DNA of 31,306 bases from Candidatus Rokuibacteriota bacterium. Lineage in GTDB: Bacteria > Methylomirabilota > Methylomirabilia > Rokubacteriales > CSP1-6. Below are positions 7,503 to 15,336 of the stretch, one piece after another; positions within the stretch are counted from its first letter, which is position 1; each line of letters begins with the position of its first letter. Location of the stretch: assembly GCA_016179165.1 (NCBI GenBank), contig JACORX010000011.1:1-31306 (forward strand). The letters are read 5' to 3'. The notes under the pieces were generated by a model. It saw only the letters and a program-made list of their open reading frames with translations, had not been told where the DNA came from and ran no database searches. The position numbers and the translations under genes were made by a program.

Positions 7503-8668
7503 CAGAGCGCCTCCGCGAGTCGCGGGACGCGGACGGGCCGCCCGGTCCGCGACGACTCGACGCCGGCCAGGCAGGCGAGCACGGTCTTGGCCGCCTCCTC
7601 CGCCGTGCACTGCGGACGGCGCCCTTCGCGAATCGCGGTCGCGAAGTCTTCAACGGCCTCGACGCAGGCGAGCGCGTGCTCGTAGAGGCGCACCGGGTAG
7701 TAGCGGGCGCCGTACTCCGCCCCGGGCCGACGGGCGAGGAGCCGGAGCGCCCCGAAGGCCTTGCCCAGCGCCCACGCCGGCAGGTTCCGGCGAAGCTGGC
7801 TCAGGAGGTCGTGGCGGTTGGCGCGGTTCGGATCGCGCAGGAGCTTGCGCTGCAGGATCACGGGCTCGTGCAGGAGGCCGGCCCATCCCCGCTCGCGGTC
7901 GAAGAGCACATTATTCTCGATGCTGGCCAGGCTGCCGTACAGCCGCACCGCATGATCTTGGGGAACGGCCGAGCCCAGGCTCACGAGGACCTTGCCGAGT
8001 GTGCCGGAGGAGAAGCGCAGCGTCGCGACGGTGAGATCGGCCTCCGGGTACTCGGGGTACGCCAGATGGTTCGACGCCGCCCACACCTCGTCGATCTCCG
8101 AGCCGGTGAACCACCGCAGGAGGTCGACGAAGTGGCACCCGGCGTAGACGAGCGGCGTCGCGTTGCCCTCGCGGCGCCAGGAGTCGTACTCGAAAGCGCG
8201 CCGCGTCAGGTCATGGACGTAGTAGCCCTCGAGGTAGGAGAGCGCGCCGAGCCGGCCCGCGCCGACCGCCTGCTTGATGGCCCGGTGGAGCAGCACGAAG
8301 CGCATCTGGTGCAGCACGGCGAGCGTCCGGCCGGCGCGCGCTTCGGCGGCGAGCACCTTGCGCAGGCCGTCCAGAGAATCGGTCAGCGGCTTCTCGCAGA
8401 GCACGTGCAGGCCCCGCTCGAGCGCCGCCACGACGTACTCGGCGTGGGTGGCGTCCGGCGTGCAAACGGACACCGCGTCGAGCTCCGGCCAGAAGCGCTC
8501 GAGGTCGGCGCAGGCGGCTACCGCCGGCACGAGCTCGGCCGCGCGGGCGAGACCGGCGGGCTTGGCGTCGAAAACTTTGGTCACGCGGCAGCCCGGCACG
8601 CACGCGAAATACGAGGCGTGCGCCTGCCCCGCCCCGCCGAAGCCGAGGATCCCCACACGGAGCGTCAC
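7502..8668 (-). CDS. Gfo/Idh/MocA-family NAD(P)-dependent sugar oxidoreductase
   Basis: A 388-residue dehydrogenase. The N-terminal Rossmann fold shows VGILGFGGAGQAHASYF, the nicotinamide-side motif CEKPL (EKP at 92-94), and the catalytic-type GCHFVDLLRW (G177, H179, D182) in the C-terminal domain. In glycan loci, members next to a DegT aminotransferase (WlbA and GnnA are known examples) oxidise C3 of a UDP-sugar so that the partner can install an amino group. The DegT aminotransferase encoded two genes earlier in the same operon fits that pairing, but the substrate is inferred. The GTG start at 8668 overlaps the previous stop (GTGA), and the stop overlaps the next ATG. Confidence 0.9.
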   Translation of the reverse strand: MTLRVGILGFGGAGQAHASYFACVPGCRVTKVFDAKPAGLARAAELVPAVAACADLERFWPELDAVSVCTPDATHAEYVVAALERGLHVLCEKPLTDSLDGLRKVLAAEARAGRTLAVLHQMRFVLLHRAIKQAVGAGRLGALSYLEGYYVHDLTRRAFEYDSWRREGNATPLVYAGCHFVDLLRWFTGSEIDEVWAASNHLAYPEYPEADLTVATLRFSSGTLGKVLVSLGSAVPQDHAVRLYGSLASIENNVLFDRERGWAGLLHEPVILQRKLLRDPNRANRHDLLSQLRRNLPAWALGKAFGALRLLARRPGAEYGARYYPVRLYEHALACVEAVEDFATAIREGRRPQCTAEEAAKTVLACLAGVESSRTGRPVRVPRLAEAL

Positions 8669-9573
8669 GGTTTTGCACTCTCGCGCCGGGCCAGCACGCT
8701 GAAGGCCGAGAACTGCGGCCCCCGAAAGGTGGCCTTCGCATCGGCGCCGGGCCAGGCGGGATCTAAGACGATCGGACCGATGAGCGAGCAGCCCCGATCT
8801 GCGAGATAGTCGTAGAAGATCTCAGGCACGTCCTCGATTGGCCAGGCGCCGGACAGCGCCGGCCCCTCGTGGTAGTAGTAGCTGCTGCGCCACGCGTCGG
8901 TCGTGGCGCGCCCGTAGTGACAGCACTCCGAGGTGAGGTAGATGAGGCCGCCCGGCCGGGTGACGCGGACCATCTCGTCCAGCACGCACGCCGCCCGCTT
9001 GCGCTGCTCCGCGTAGGGCACGTGGCTCCGGTCGGGGAGATTCGTGTCCAAGTGCTCGATCACGGACAGAGACGTGACCAGATCGAAGGACTGGTCGGCG
9101 AAGGGCAGCTCGACCATGGATCCCGATACCTGTCGGAGGCGGCGGCGGGCCGCGCCCAGGAGGAAATCATTGAGCCGCCCGAGCTTCCCAGCCCAGCGCC
9201 GCTCCACCGGCTCAGGAAACTCGAACGAGACGACCTTCGCGCCCTGGGCAATCATCCAGTTGGGCAGCGTGCTCCGGCCGCTGCCGATGTCGAGCACCCG
9301 GAGCCCGGCCCAGGACGACACCCAGTTCACCAACGTGCCGTACTCGAAGACGATCTGGCCGATGACGCGCGGGTCGTTGAGCGCCACGAAGAGGGCGATG
9401 TCGAACCCCTCGAGCTGCCGCTTCTCTTTTTCCAAGTCCGGCAGCCGGCTCCGGTCGAACATCGCGTTCCACGCGGCAAGCGGCACGCGGGGCGGCGGCG
9501 GCTGGATGCGCACGCGCGCCCGCGCGGCGAAAAAGCGCAGGATGAGGCCCAGCCGCCTGAGCCGCGCGATCAC
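8665..9573 (-). CDS. SAM-dependent methyltransferase
   Basis: A 302-residue protein with an Arg-rich, weakly hydrophobic N-terminus (MIARLRRLGLILRFFAARAR), a helical lead region, then the SAM fold: LRVLDIGSGRSTLPNWM (motif I, 91-107), VVSFEFPEP at the ribose-binding position, ADQSFDLVTSLSVIEHL (motif II) and VTRPGGLIYLTSECC (motif III). The ~80-residue lead before motif I contains NDPRVIGQIVFEYGTLV. Larger than a minimal methyltransferase because of this lead. It sits between the DegT aminotransferase and the Gfo/Idh dehydrogenase with four-base overlaps on both sides, so it likely belongs to the same modified-sugar module. The target is unknown. Confidence 0.87.
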   Translation of the reverse strand: MIARLRRLGLILRFFAARARVRIQPPPPRVPLAAWNAMFDRSRLPDLEKEKRQLEGFDIALFVALNDPRVIGQIVFEYGTLVNWVSSWAGLRVLDIGSGRSTLPNWMIAQGAKVVSFEFPEPVERRWAGKLGRLNDFLLGAARRRLRQVSGSMVELPFADQSFDLVTSLSVIEHLDTNLPDRSHVPYAEQRKRAACVLDEMVRVTRPGGLIYLTSECCHYGRATTDAWRSSYYYHEGPALSGAWPIEDVPEIFYDYLADRGCSLIGPIVLDPAWPGADAKATFRGPQFSAFSVLARRESAKP

Positions 9574-10736
9574 CGGCGGCCCTTCGTCGGCCGAACGATG
9601 TCCCTGACGGCCGTAACCACGTCGAGGGCGTCCTCGTCAGTGAGCTTGGCGGACAGCGGCAGGCTGACCGTCTGCCGCCCGATGCGCATCGCGTGCGGAT
9701 AGTCCTCGGGCTTCCAGCCAAACGCCCGCTGGTAGTACGGGTGCTCCGGCACGCTCATGTAATGGACCCCGACGCCGATCTTCCGCGCCGTCATGGCGTC
9801 GAGGAAGCCGTCCCGGGTGATGCCCGCGCGGTCCGGGTCCACGAGGAGCGTGTAGAGGTGGTAGGCGTGCCGGGTGTCGGGCGCAGGATCGGCCGGGCGG
9901 CCGACGGGCAGGCCGGCGAACGCGGCATTGTAGCGCTCCCAGAGCGCGCGGCGGCGCGGCCACAGCGCCTCGACGCGGTCGAGCTGGTGGAGCCCGATGG
10001 CCGCCTGGATGTCCATCATGTTGTACTTGAAGCCGCACTCGACGACGTGGTAGTGCTTGAAGCCCTCGTCGCCGAAGCGCTTCCAGGCATCCTGGCTCAT
10101 GCCGTGCAGCGCCAGGACTTTGATGCGCGCGGCGTCCTCCGGCCGGCGGGCCACAACCATGCCCCCCTCGCCAGCGGCCACGTTCTTGGTGACGTAGAAG
10201 CTCCAGCAGCCGAAGTCGCCGAACGTGCCCGCCTTCTTCCCCCGGTACTCGGTCTCGATGGCGTGCGCGCAATCCTCGACGATCGCGAGCCCCCGGCTCG
10301 CCGCGATATCGCAGATCGCCGCCATGTCGCACGGGCGCCCGGCGAAATGCACCAGCACGATGGCCCGCGTGCGCGGCGTGAGGCGCGCCCGAAGCTGGCC
10401 GGGGTCCATGTTCATGGTGGATGGATCCACGTCGACGAGGACGGGCGTCGCCCCGGCGTGAATGACGGCGTTCACCGTCGCGCAGAACGTGAGCGCGGTG
10501 GTGATCACTTCGTCACCGGGCTTGACGCCCGCGGCGAGGATGCTCAGGTGGAGCGCGGCGGTGCAGGAGCTCACGGCAACGGACTGCTCCACCCCGAGGT
10601 AGCGGGCGAACGCGCTCTCGAAGCGCGCAACCTTGGGACCCGTGCCGAGCCAGCCGCTTCGCATGCTGGCGACGACCTCGTCGATCTCCGCTTCCTCGAT
10701 GAGCGGCGCGCCGAAGACCAGGAACTTATCCCTCAC
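9570..10736 (-). CDS. DegT/DnrJ/EryC1/StrS sugar aminotransferase
   Basis: A 388-residue PLP enzyme of the nucleotide-sugar aminotransferase family. It shows SSCTAALHLSI (phosphate side), VEDCAHAI with the pyridine-binding Asp155, and GCWSFYVTKNVAAGEGG, where Lys184 is the Schiff-base lysine. The C-terminal HYMSVPEHPYYQ segment closes the active site. It probably transfers an amino group from glutamate to a keto-sugar nucleotide, supplied by the dehydrogenase or the epimerase of this operon. I chose GTG at 10736 because GGAGAG (10746-10741) lies four bases before it and the protein then begins MRDKFLVFGAPL; an ATG at 10748 would overlap that site. Either start overlaps the upstream gene, by 11 or 23 bases. 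Confidence 0.92.
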   Translation of the reverse strand: MRDKFLVFGAPLIEEAEIDEVVASMRSGWLGTGPKVARFESAFARYLGVEQSVAVSSCTAALHLSILAAGVKPGDEVITTALTFCATVNAVIHAGATPVLVDVDPSTMNMDPGQLRARLTPRTRAIVLVHFAGRPCDMAAICDIAASRGLAIVEDCAHAIETEYRGKKAGTFGDFGCWSFYVTKNVAAGEGGMVVARRPEDAARIKVLALHGMSQDAWKRFGDEGFKHYHVVECGFKYNMMDIQAAIGLHQLDRVEALWPRRRALWERYNAAFAGLPVGRPADPAPDTRHAYHLYTLLVDPDRAGITRDGFLDAMTARKIGVGVHYMSVPEHPYYQRAFGWKPEDYPHAMRIGRQTVSLPLSAKLTDEDALDVVTAVRDIVRPTKGRR

Positions 10737-13152
10737 GCCGCTCTCCATTGACCGAGGAAGTCCACGCCGCGAGAGACGCGCCGCGGGCGCTCCCGCTCGC
10801 GCGCGGGTCCTCGAACACCGCCCACCACGTGGCGGCGAATTTCTCCCGGCTGAAGCGCTCGAGCGACGCGCGAGCCGCGCTGCCGGCGGCTTCGCGCCGG
10901 CGCCGGTCAGCCAGAAAGAACTCGAGCCCCTCGGCCAGCGCCTCGGCGGTGGCCTCCCCGCACACCCACCCGTCATGCCGGTGCTCGATCACTTCCGGCA
11001 GCGCGCCCGTCGCGAAGACCACGGAGGGAATGCCGGCCTCCTTGGCCTCGAGGCTGACCAGCCCGAATCCCTCGCGTATCGAGGGACGCGACGGGAAGCA
11101 GTGCACCGCCGCCTGCGCCATGAGCGCGGGCACGTCCTCACGGTGTCCGAGGAACCGCACCCGGCCGGCCAGGTCGGCGTCCGCCGCACGGGCGAGGAGG
11201 CCGGCGTGATAGCCGTGCCAGGCGGTGGGCTCCCACGCGTCGAGGTCGCCCACGACGTCGAGCGTGACCTCGGGCCGGCGCCGCGTGACGATCGCGACGG
11301 CGTCGAGCAGCAGGTCGAGCCCCTTGCCGGGTATGAGCTGCCCGACGAAGATGACCCTGCCGCCGTCACGCTCGGTCGAGGCTGCAGCTCCAGCCGTCCT
11401 CCGCGGCGGGCAGTTGTAGATGATCGAAACCTTGCCCGGCCGGACGCCGTGAGCCAGGAGCTCCCGCGCGGTGAAGGCGGAGTTGCAGACGAAACGGTCC
11501 ACGAAGGGATCGATGCCCCACCGCCAGACCTTCCGGTAGAACGCTCCCGGGTCCGGCGCATTGCCGAGGCGGAAGATCACCGCGATGCCGAGGAGCCGCA
11601 AGACGGCCAAGGCGGGAGCATTGCGAAGCCCGGCGACGAAGTCGGGCACCAGCACGTGGGTGGGCCGGAACCTCCGCGCGTCGCGAAGCAGACCGAGGCT
11701 GGTCATGCTGACGTCCCACCCGAGCCGGATCCAATGGAGCGGGCTCCGCGCGCGCCGCGCGAAGCTGTACCAGTAGTAGCCCGTCGACCACGTCGCCCCG
11801 ATGCCCTCGGCCAACCCGGCGATCCGGGCGTTGTCCCACGTGTTCACGACGCAGTGCACGGAGGCGCCGCGCTTTCGTAGGACATGGAGCACCTCGAACG
11901 TCATGCGCTCGAGGCCGGCGACCTGGACCATACCGCCACAGCAGGCCAGCACGCGCGGGGAACGCGCGTCCTCGGCGGGCCTGGCCAGCGCACGGCACGC
12001 GGCCTCGAGCCCGGCCGTCGCGGTATCGTACGAGTAGACAGCGGCGCGCTCGAGGCACGCGTCCGAATAGGGCCGGCCCTCGTCCAGCCGCGCGCGCACT
12101 CGCTCGAGAGCGCCGGCCAGCGCGGTGACGTCGCCGAAGGGAACGACCTCGCCGGTCACGCCGGGTGTCACGAGATCGGGAGCGCAGCCCACGCGGTCGC
12201 TGACCACGCAGGGCAGACCCGTCGCCAGCGCCTCGTTGACGACGAGTCCCCAGGAATCACCCGAGTCGCTCGGGAGAGCGAGGCAGTCGGCGGCCGCGTA
12301 CGCGCGCGGCATCTCGCTCTGGTTGACGAAGCCCGCCCAGACGACCCGCACGCCGAGGCGCGCCGCCGCCTCCCGCAGCCCGCTCTCGATCGCACCTCCG
12401 CCAACCATCAGCAGCGCGGCGCCGGGCCTGAGCATTGCGAGCGCTCGGACGACGTCGAGCGGCCGCTTCTTCGCCTCGAGCTTCCCGGCGAAGAGCACGA
12501 CGAAGTCCTCGTCGCGGAGGCCGAACCTCTCGCGCGACGAGGCGCGCTGATCGCGCGACGCTGCCGCGAAGAAGTCGTTGTCGACGGCGTGAGGGGACGC
12601 CCAGACGTGCGTCGCGGGAGCGCCGAAGTGCCGGAGGTAGGCATGCGCCCGCTGTCCCACCGCGAGCCATCCCGAGAAGCGCCGCAGGAGGAGCCGCGTG
12701 CGCGCCGCCCAGAGCGGGCCGCGCCAGCCTGCCGGGCGCGTGCCCAGGTGGGTGTCGCCACGATAGAGGACGGGGATGCCCGCGCGGCGGGACGCCCACA
12801 GCGCGCGCACGAGCGTGATCGAATGCCAGCCGGGCAGGAGGACGACGTCGGGGCGGCTTCCTCTGACGGCGGCGCCGATCTCCGGGACGTCGAGCCCCCA
12901 GAAGCGGTCGCTACTCATATTGTCGCCCGGGCGGGCGGCACGGAGAACGCGGCAGGGGTACCCCTCGGTGAGCGGCAGGTCCCATTCGAAGACGGCGTCG
13001 AACCCGGCGCCCTGTTGCACCGCCGTCGGTTGGGTTCCGTAGAGCACTGTCAGGTTGATCCCGGGGCAACGCTCTGCGATGTGTCTCCACCACGGCGCGT
13101 AGTACTGGATCGGGTGGGTCAGGACGGCCGTCAGCCTGATCGGGGCGCTCAT
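10726..13152 (-). CDS. Second tandem GT4-GT4 fusion glycosyltransferase
   Basis: An 808-residue protein made of two GT-B glycosyltransferases. Domain 1 (about 1-395) opens LTAVLTHPIQYYAPWWRHI, has LLPGWHS, YRGDTHLG, SPHAVDNDFF, FAGKLEAKKRP, and DSWGLVVNEALATG, where Asp replaces the first Glu of E-x7-E. Domain 2 (about 400-790) opens VLACCGGMVQVAGLERMTFE, has VPDFVAG, VCNSAFTARELL, IFVGQLIPGKGLDLL, VVGDLDAWE and a full E-x7-E motif EGFGLVSLE. There is no stop between them; the junction is near base 11955. The two halves are not close copies of each other, so this is not a simple internal duplication. ATG at 13152 overlaps the previous stop (ATGA). Likely adds two sugars in series; the first domain belongs to a branch that often acts early on the chain, which is only suggestive. 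Confidence 0.9.
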   Translation of the reverse strand: MSAPIRLTAVLTHPIQYYAPWWRHIAERCPGINLTVLYGTQPTAVQQGAGFDAVFEWDLPLTEGYPCRVLRAARPGDNMSSDRFWGLDVPEIGAAVRGSRPDVVLLPGWHSITLVRALWASRRAGIPVLYRGDTHLGTRPAGWRGPLWAARTRLLLRRFSGWLAVGQRAHAYLRHFGAPATHVWASPHAVDNDFFAAASRDQRASSRERFGLRDEDFVVLFAGKLEAKKRPLDVVRALAMLRPGAALLMVGGGAIESGLREAAARLGVRVVWAGFVNQSEMPRAYAAADCLALPSDSGDSWGLVVNEALATGLPCVVSDRVGCAPDLVTPGVTGEVVPFGDVTALAGALERVRARLDEGRPYSDACLERAAVYSYDTATAGLEAACRALARPAEDARSPRVLACCGGMVQVAGLERMTFEVLHVLRKRGASVHCVVNTWDNARIAGLAEGIGATWSTGYYWYSFARRARSPLHWIRLGWDVSMTSLGLLRDARRFRPTHVLVPDFVAGLRNAPALAVLRLLGIAVIFRLGNAPDPGAFYRKVWRWGIDPFVDRFVCNSAFTARELLAHGVRPGKVSIIYNCPPRRTAGAAASTERDGGRVIFVGQLIPGKGLDLLLDAVAIVTRRRPEVTLDVVGDLDAWEPTAWHGYHAGLLARAADADLAGRVRFLGHREDVPALMAQAAVHCFPSRPSIREGFGLVSLEAKEAGIPSVVFATGALPEVIEHRHDGWVCGEATAEALAEGLEFFLADRRRREAAGSAARASLERFSREKFAATWWAVFEDPRASGSARGASLAAWTSSVNGERREG
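10741..10746 (-). promoter_or_regulatory. Ribosome binding site deciding the aminotransferase start
   Basis: GGAGAG on the minus strand, four bases before GTG at 10736 and inside the end of the upstream glycosyltransferase gene. It overlaps the competing ATG at 10748, which favours the GTG start. Confidence 0.55.
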
Positions 13153-14465
13153 CGGCAGCCCCTCACCAGGTCGAGAACGCCGGCGAGCCTGCCCGCCAGC
13201 GACTCTGCCGAGTGCTCACGCAGGACGGCCGGGTCCACGGCCACCGGGGAATCCACCGGCCGGTCCAGGAGCTCGATGATCTCGCGCGCGATCGCTTCGA
13301 CGCGCGAGCCCGCGGGCGCGACATCGCCGTAGGTCACGAGGCGCGCAGCGGGCGGCCGCTCGGCCCGGCGCAAAGTATTCGTGACGCTGCTCGCCTCGTG
13401 GTAGACGGCCAGCAGCGGCCGCTCGGCGAGCAACGCCGGATAGAGCTTACTCGCGGTGTAGTGACGCTCGCTCGAGCCCATAAGTAGGATCGCGTGGGCC
13501 TGCGTCAGCACCGTCAGCGCGTCGAGATAGTCGATGCGCGTCGTCACCTCGGTGACGCGGTCCGCGACACCGAGTAGGGCAGCGAGCGGAAGCGCGCGCG
13601 GCGCCGCGCCCGGTACCGTCTGGTTGCCGGTGCCGAAGAAGTGCAGGCGGAGCCGCGCGTACAGCTCGGGACGGCGCTCGCTCACGAGGCGGACCGCGGC
13701 CAGCACTGCGCGGAGCGTCTCCGCGCCCAGAGGCAGGAGCGTGCCGACATAGCACACGTGGGTCTGCCCGTCCTTCGGGTCGAACCAGGGATTCTCCCGC
13801 GGCGCGCGCCGTATCCGCTCGAAATCGGCCGGCTCACCGCCGATCGGGATCGCCGCGCACGGTGTCCGCTCGAGCCCCGGGTAGCGCCGCCAAAGCTCCC
13901 GGTACGTCTCCTCGGACACGGCCGTGATGGCGTCGGCCGCGCGGAGCACGCGCGGCTCGAGTCGCGACGCGAGCAAACGGGTGGCGCGGCTCCGCCAATC
14001 GGGAAGCCCGCCGCGGCCGCCGCCGACCGTGAGACCCCACGCGCCGACCCACGGATCCTGGTAGTCGAGCACGAACGGCACGCCGAAGCGCCGCTTGAGT
14101 GACGGACCCAGCAGCGCCGGATAGGTCGGGTAGATTGTGATGAAGAGCGCGTCGAAGCGCTCGGTCGCGAGCAGACGCCCAGAAGTTCGCCTCAGGCCGC
14201 CCAAGGCCCGGAGGCCGAGGTCGCCCACGCCCGCGAGCCGGGTCAGCGCGACCGGCCACGCTCGGCAGCGGACTACGCGAAGGTCCTCTGGGACGAGTGC
14301 GGCCAGGCCCGGGTCGAGCCGGCCCTCGTAGTCCCGCTGGTCCACGGTCAGGACCGTGGGCTCCCAACCATGCCGGCGCAGGTGCGGCGCCAGCAGGCGC
14401 ACACGGTGCGCGCCCGCGCTCGTGTCGGGCGGGAAATTCGGGCTGACCATAAGGACGCGGCGCAT
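13149..14465 (-). CDS. GT4-like glycosyltransferase (WbuB-type N-terminus)
   Basis: A 438-residue GT-B protein. MRRVLMVSPNFPPDTSAGAH is the glycine-poor first strand and loop seen in WbuB-like sugar transferases; LDYQDPWVGAWG and AADAITAVSEETY follow, then CYVGTLLPLGAETL begins the donor domain. The usual E-x7-E region is replaced by SERHYTASKLYPALLAERPLLAV-type text (SSERHYTASKLYPALLAE), with a Ser/Thr-Ala-Ser-Lys motif common in this branch. The ATG at 14465 shares a base with the preceding TGA. The frame continues upstream into the FkbM gene but without family similarity. Sugar specificity unknown. Confidence 0.85.
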   Translation of the reverse strand: MRRVLMVSPNFPPDTSAGAHRVRLLAPHLRRHGWEPTVLTVDQRDYEGRLDPGLAALVPEDLRVVRCRAWPVALTRLAGVGDLGLRALGGLRRTSGRLLATERFDALFITIYPTYPALLGPSLKRRFGVPFVLDYQDPWVGAWGLTVGGGRGGLPDWRSRATRLLASRLEPRVLRAADAITAVSEETYRELWRRYPGLERTPCAAIPIGGEPADFERIRRAPRENPWFDPKDGQTHVCYVGTLLPLGAETLRAVLAAVRLVSERRPELYARLRLHFFGTGNQTVPGAAPRALPLAALLGVADRVTEVTTRIDYLDALTVLTQAHAILLMGSSERHYTASKLYPALLAERPLLAVYHEASSVTNTLRRAERPPAARLVTYGDVAPAGSRVEAIAREIIELLDRPVDSPVAVDPAVLREHSAESLAGRLAGVLDLVRGCR

Positions 14466-15193
14466 CAGCGGGGCTCCGCCAGCCACTCGGAGCTGACCTC
14501 CGGCCCGCGCCCGGCTTCCAACGACGTGACCTCGTAGCCCCAGGCGACCAGCAGTTGCGCGCACGCCCGGCGCTGGCGCTCCCCGTGCAATGCGAGATAG
14601 ATCGGGGGCCGGTACTTGGCAAAGCTCCGCGCTCCACCCCTGAGAACGGCATCGTCGCTGCCCTCGACGTCGATCTTGACCACGTCAGGCGGGAGGGCCT
14701 CATTCTCGGATAGCCACTCGTCCAGGGTGATCGCTGTGACCTCCCAGTCGCCTCCGGGGTCGGCGTGAAACTCGCTGGGCGAGTCGCCCTCCTTCATCCG
14801 TAGCGTGCCCGCCCGATCGCTTACCGCCGCCTCGCACACGGCGACGCCGGCAAGGCCGTTCAACGCGAGGTGACGTCTCAGAAAGTGAAGGTTTCTGGGC
14901 ATCGGCTCGAAGGCGACGACACAGCCTGCGGGGGCCACGACTCGCGCGCTCGGGAGGGTGTAGAGACCCACGTTGGCACCGATATCCCAGACCGTCATCC
15001 CGGGTCGTAGGCGCGCCATGAAGCGGAACATCTTGTCCCGCTCCAGGGTGCCCAGCCAAGCCCCGTGGGGCGCCGAGCCCACGACCCACCGAATCCCCCG
15101 GCTGGGACCGCTCACCACCGGCACGACGGCCGTCGGCGGAATCAGCCGCAGAGGCATCCGGAGCAGACGCCCGAACCGCCGCTTGAGCGTCAT
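14465..15193 (-). CDS. FkbM-family SAM-dependent methyltransferase
   Basis: A 242-residue protein with the FkbM pattern: MTVWDIGANVGLYTLPSA (SAM motif I, DIGANVG at 70-76), VVAFEPMPRNLHFLRRHLALN (motif II region), ITLDEWL and PDVVKIDVEGSDDAVLRG (DVVKIDVEGSD at 170-180), then IYLALHG. FkbM-type enzymes O-methylate sugars or polyketide hydroxyls; in this operon a sugar hydroxyl is the probable target. I start at ATG 15193. The frame is open further, to a TTG at 15298, but that stretch encodes VNVGCGPASPAGWVNIDRS, which belongs to the remnant of a different methyltransferase. Confidence 0.9.
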   Translation of the reverse strand: MTLKRRFGRLLRMPLRLIPPTAVVPVVSGPSRGIRWVVGSAPHGAWLGTLERDKMFRFMARLRPGMTVWDIGANVGLYTLPSARVVAPAGCVVAFEPMPRNLHFLRRHLALNGLAGVAVCEAAVSDRAGTLRMKEGDSPSEFHADPGGDWEVTAITLDEWLSENEALPPDVVKIDVEGSDDAVLRGGARSFAKYRPPIYLALHGERQRRACAQLLVAWGYEVTSLEAGRGPEVSSEWLAEPR

Positions 15194-15194
15194 C

Positions 15195-15336
15195 TCAGTA
15201 TCTCTTGATCGCGAACTCGATCCTGACCACGCCTGCGCGGACCTGTCGATATTGACCCAGCCTGCCGGGCTTGCGGGCCCGCAGCCCACGTTGACCAAGG
15301 GCCCCCACGCAGTGCGCTCAACGGCAGCGCGCTCAT
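15195..15336 (-). pseudogene. Methyltransferase gene collapsed by internal deletion
   Basis: The 142 bases between two intact genes hold both ends of a class I methyltransferase gene without its middle. The ATG at 15336 overlaps the preceding stop (ATGA) and gives MSALPLSALRGGP. After a frame change comes LVNVGCGPASPAGWVNIDRS, a SAM motif I with the GWVNID segment common in glycan-locus methyltransferases. In a third frame the end reads GVVRIEFAIKRY and a TGA at 15195, one base before the FkbM ATG. A normal gene of this type is about 600-700 bases. The frame changes rule out a functional product. Because start and stop junctions are intact, the deletion seems to have happened in place inside a working operon. 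Confidence 0.65.

Noticed and set aside
15194..15298. NVGCGP motif as a second SAM site at the start of the FkbM enzyme
   Set aside because: The FkbM domain has its own complete motif I. The extra motif belongs to the preceding deleted methyltransferase gene, and a start codon separates them.
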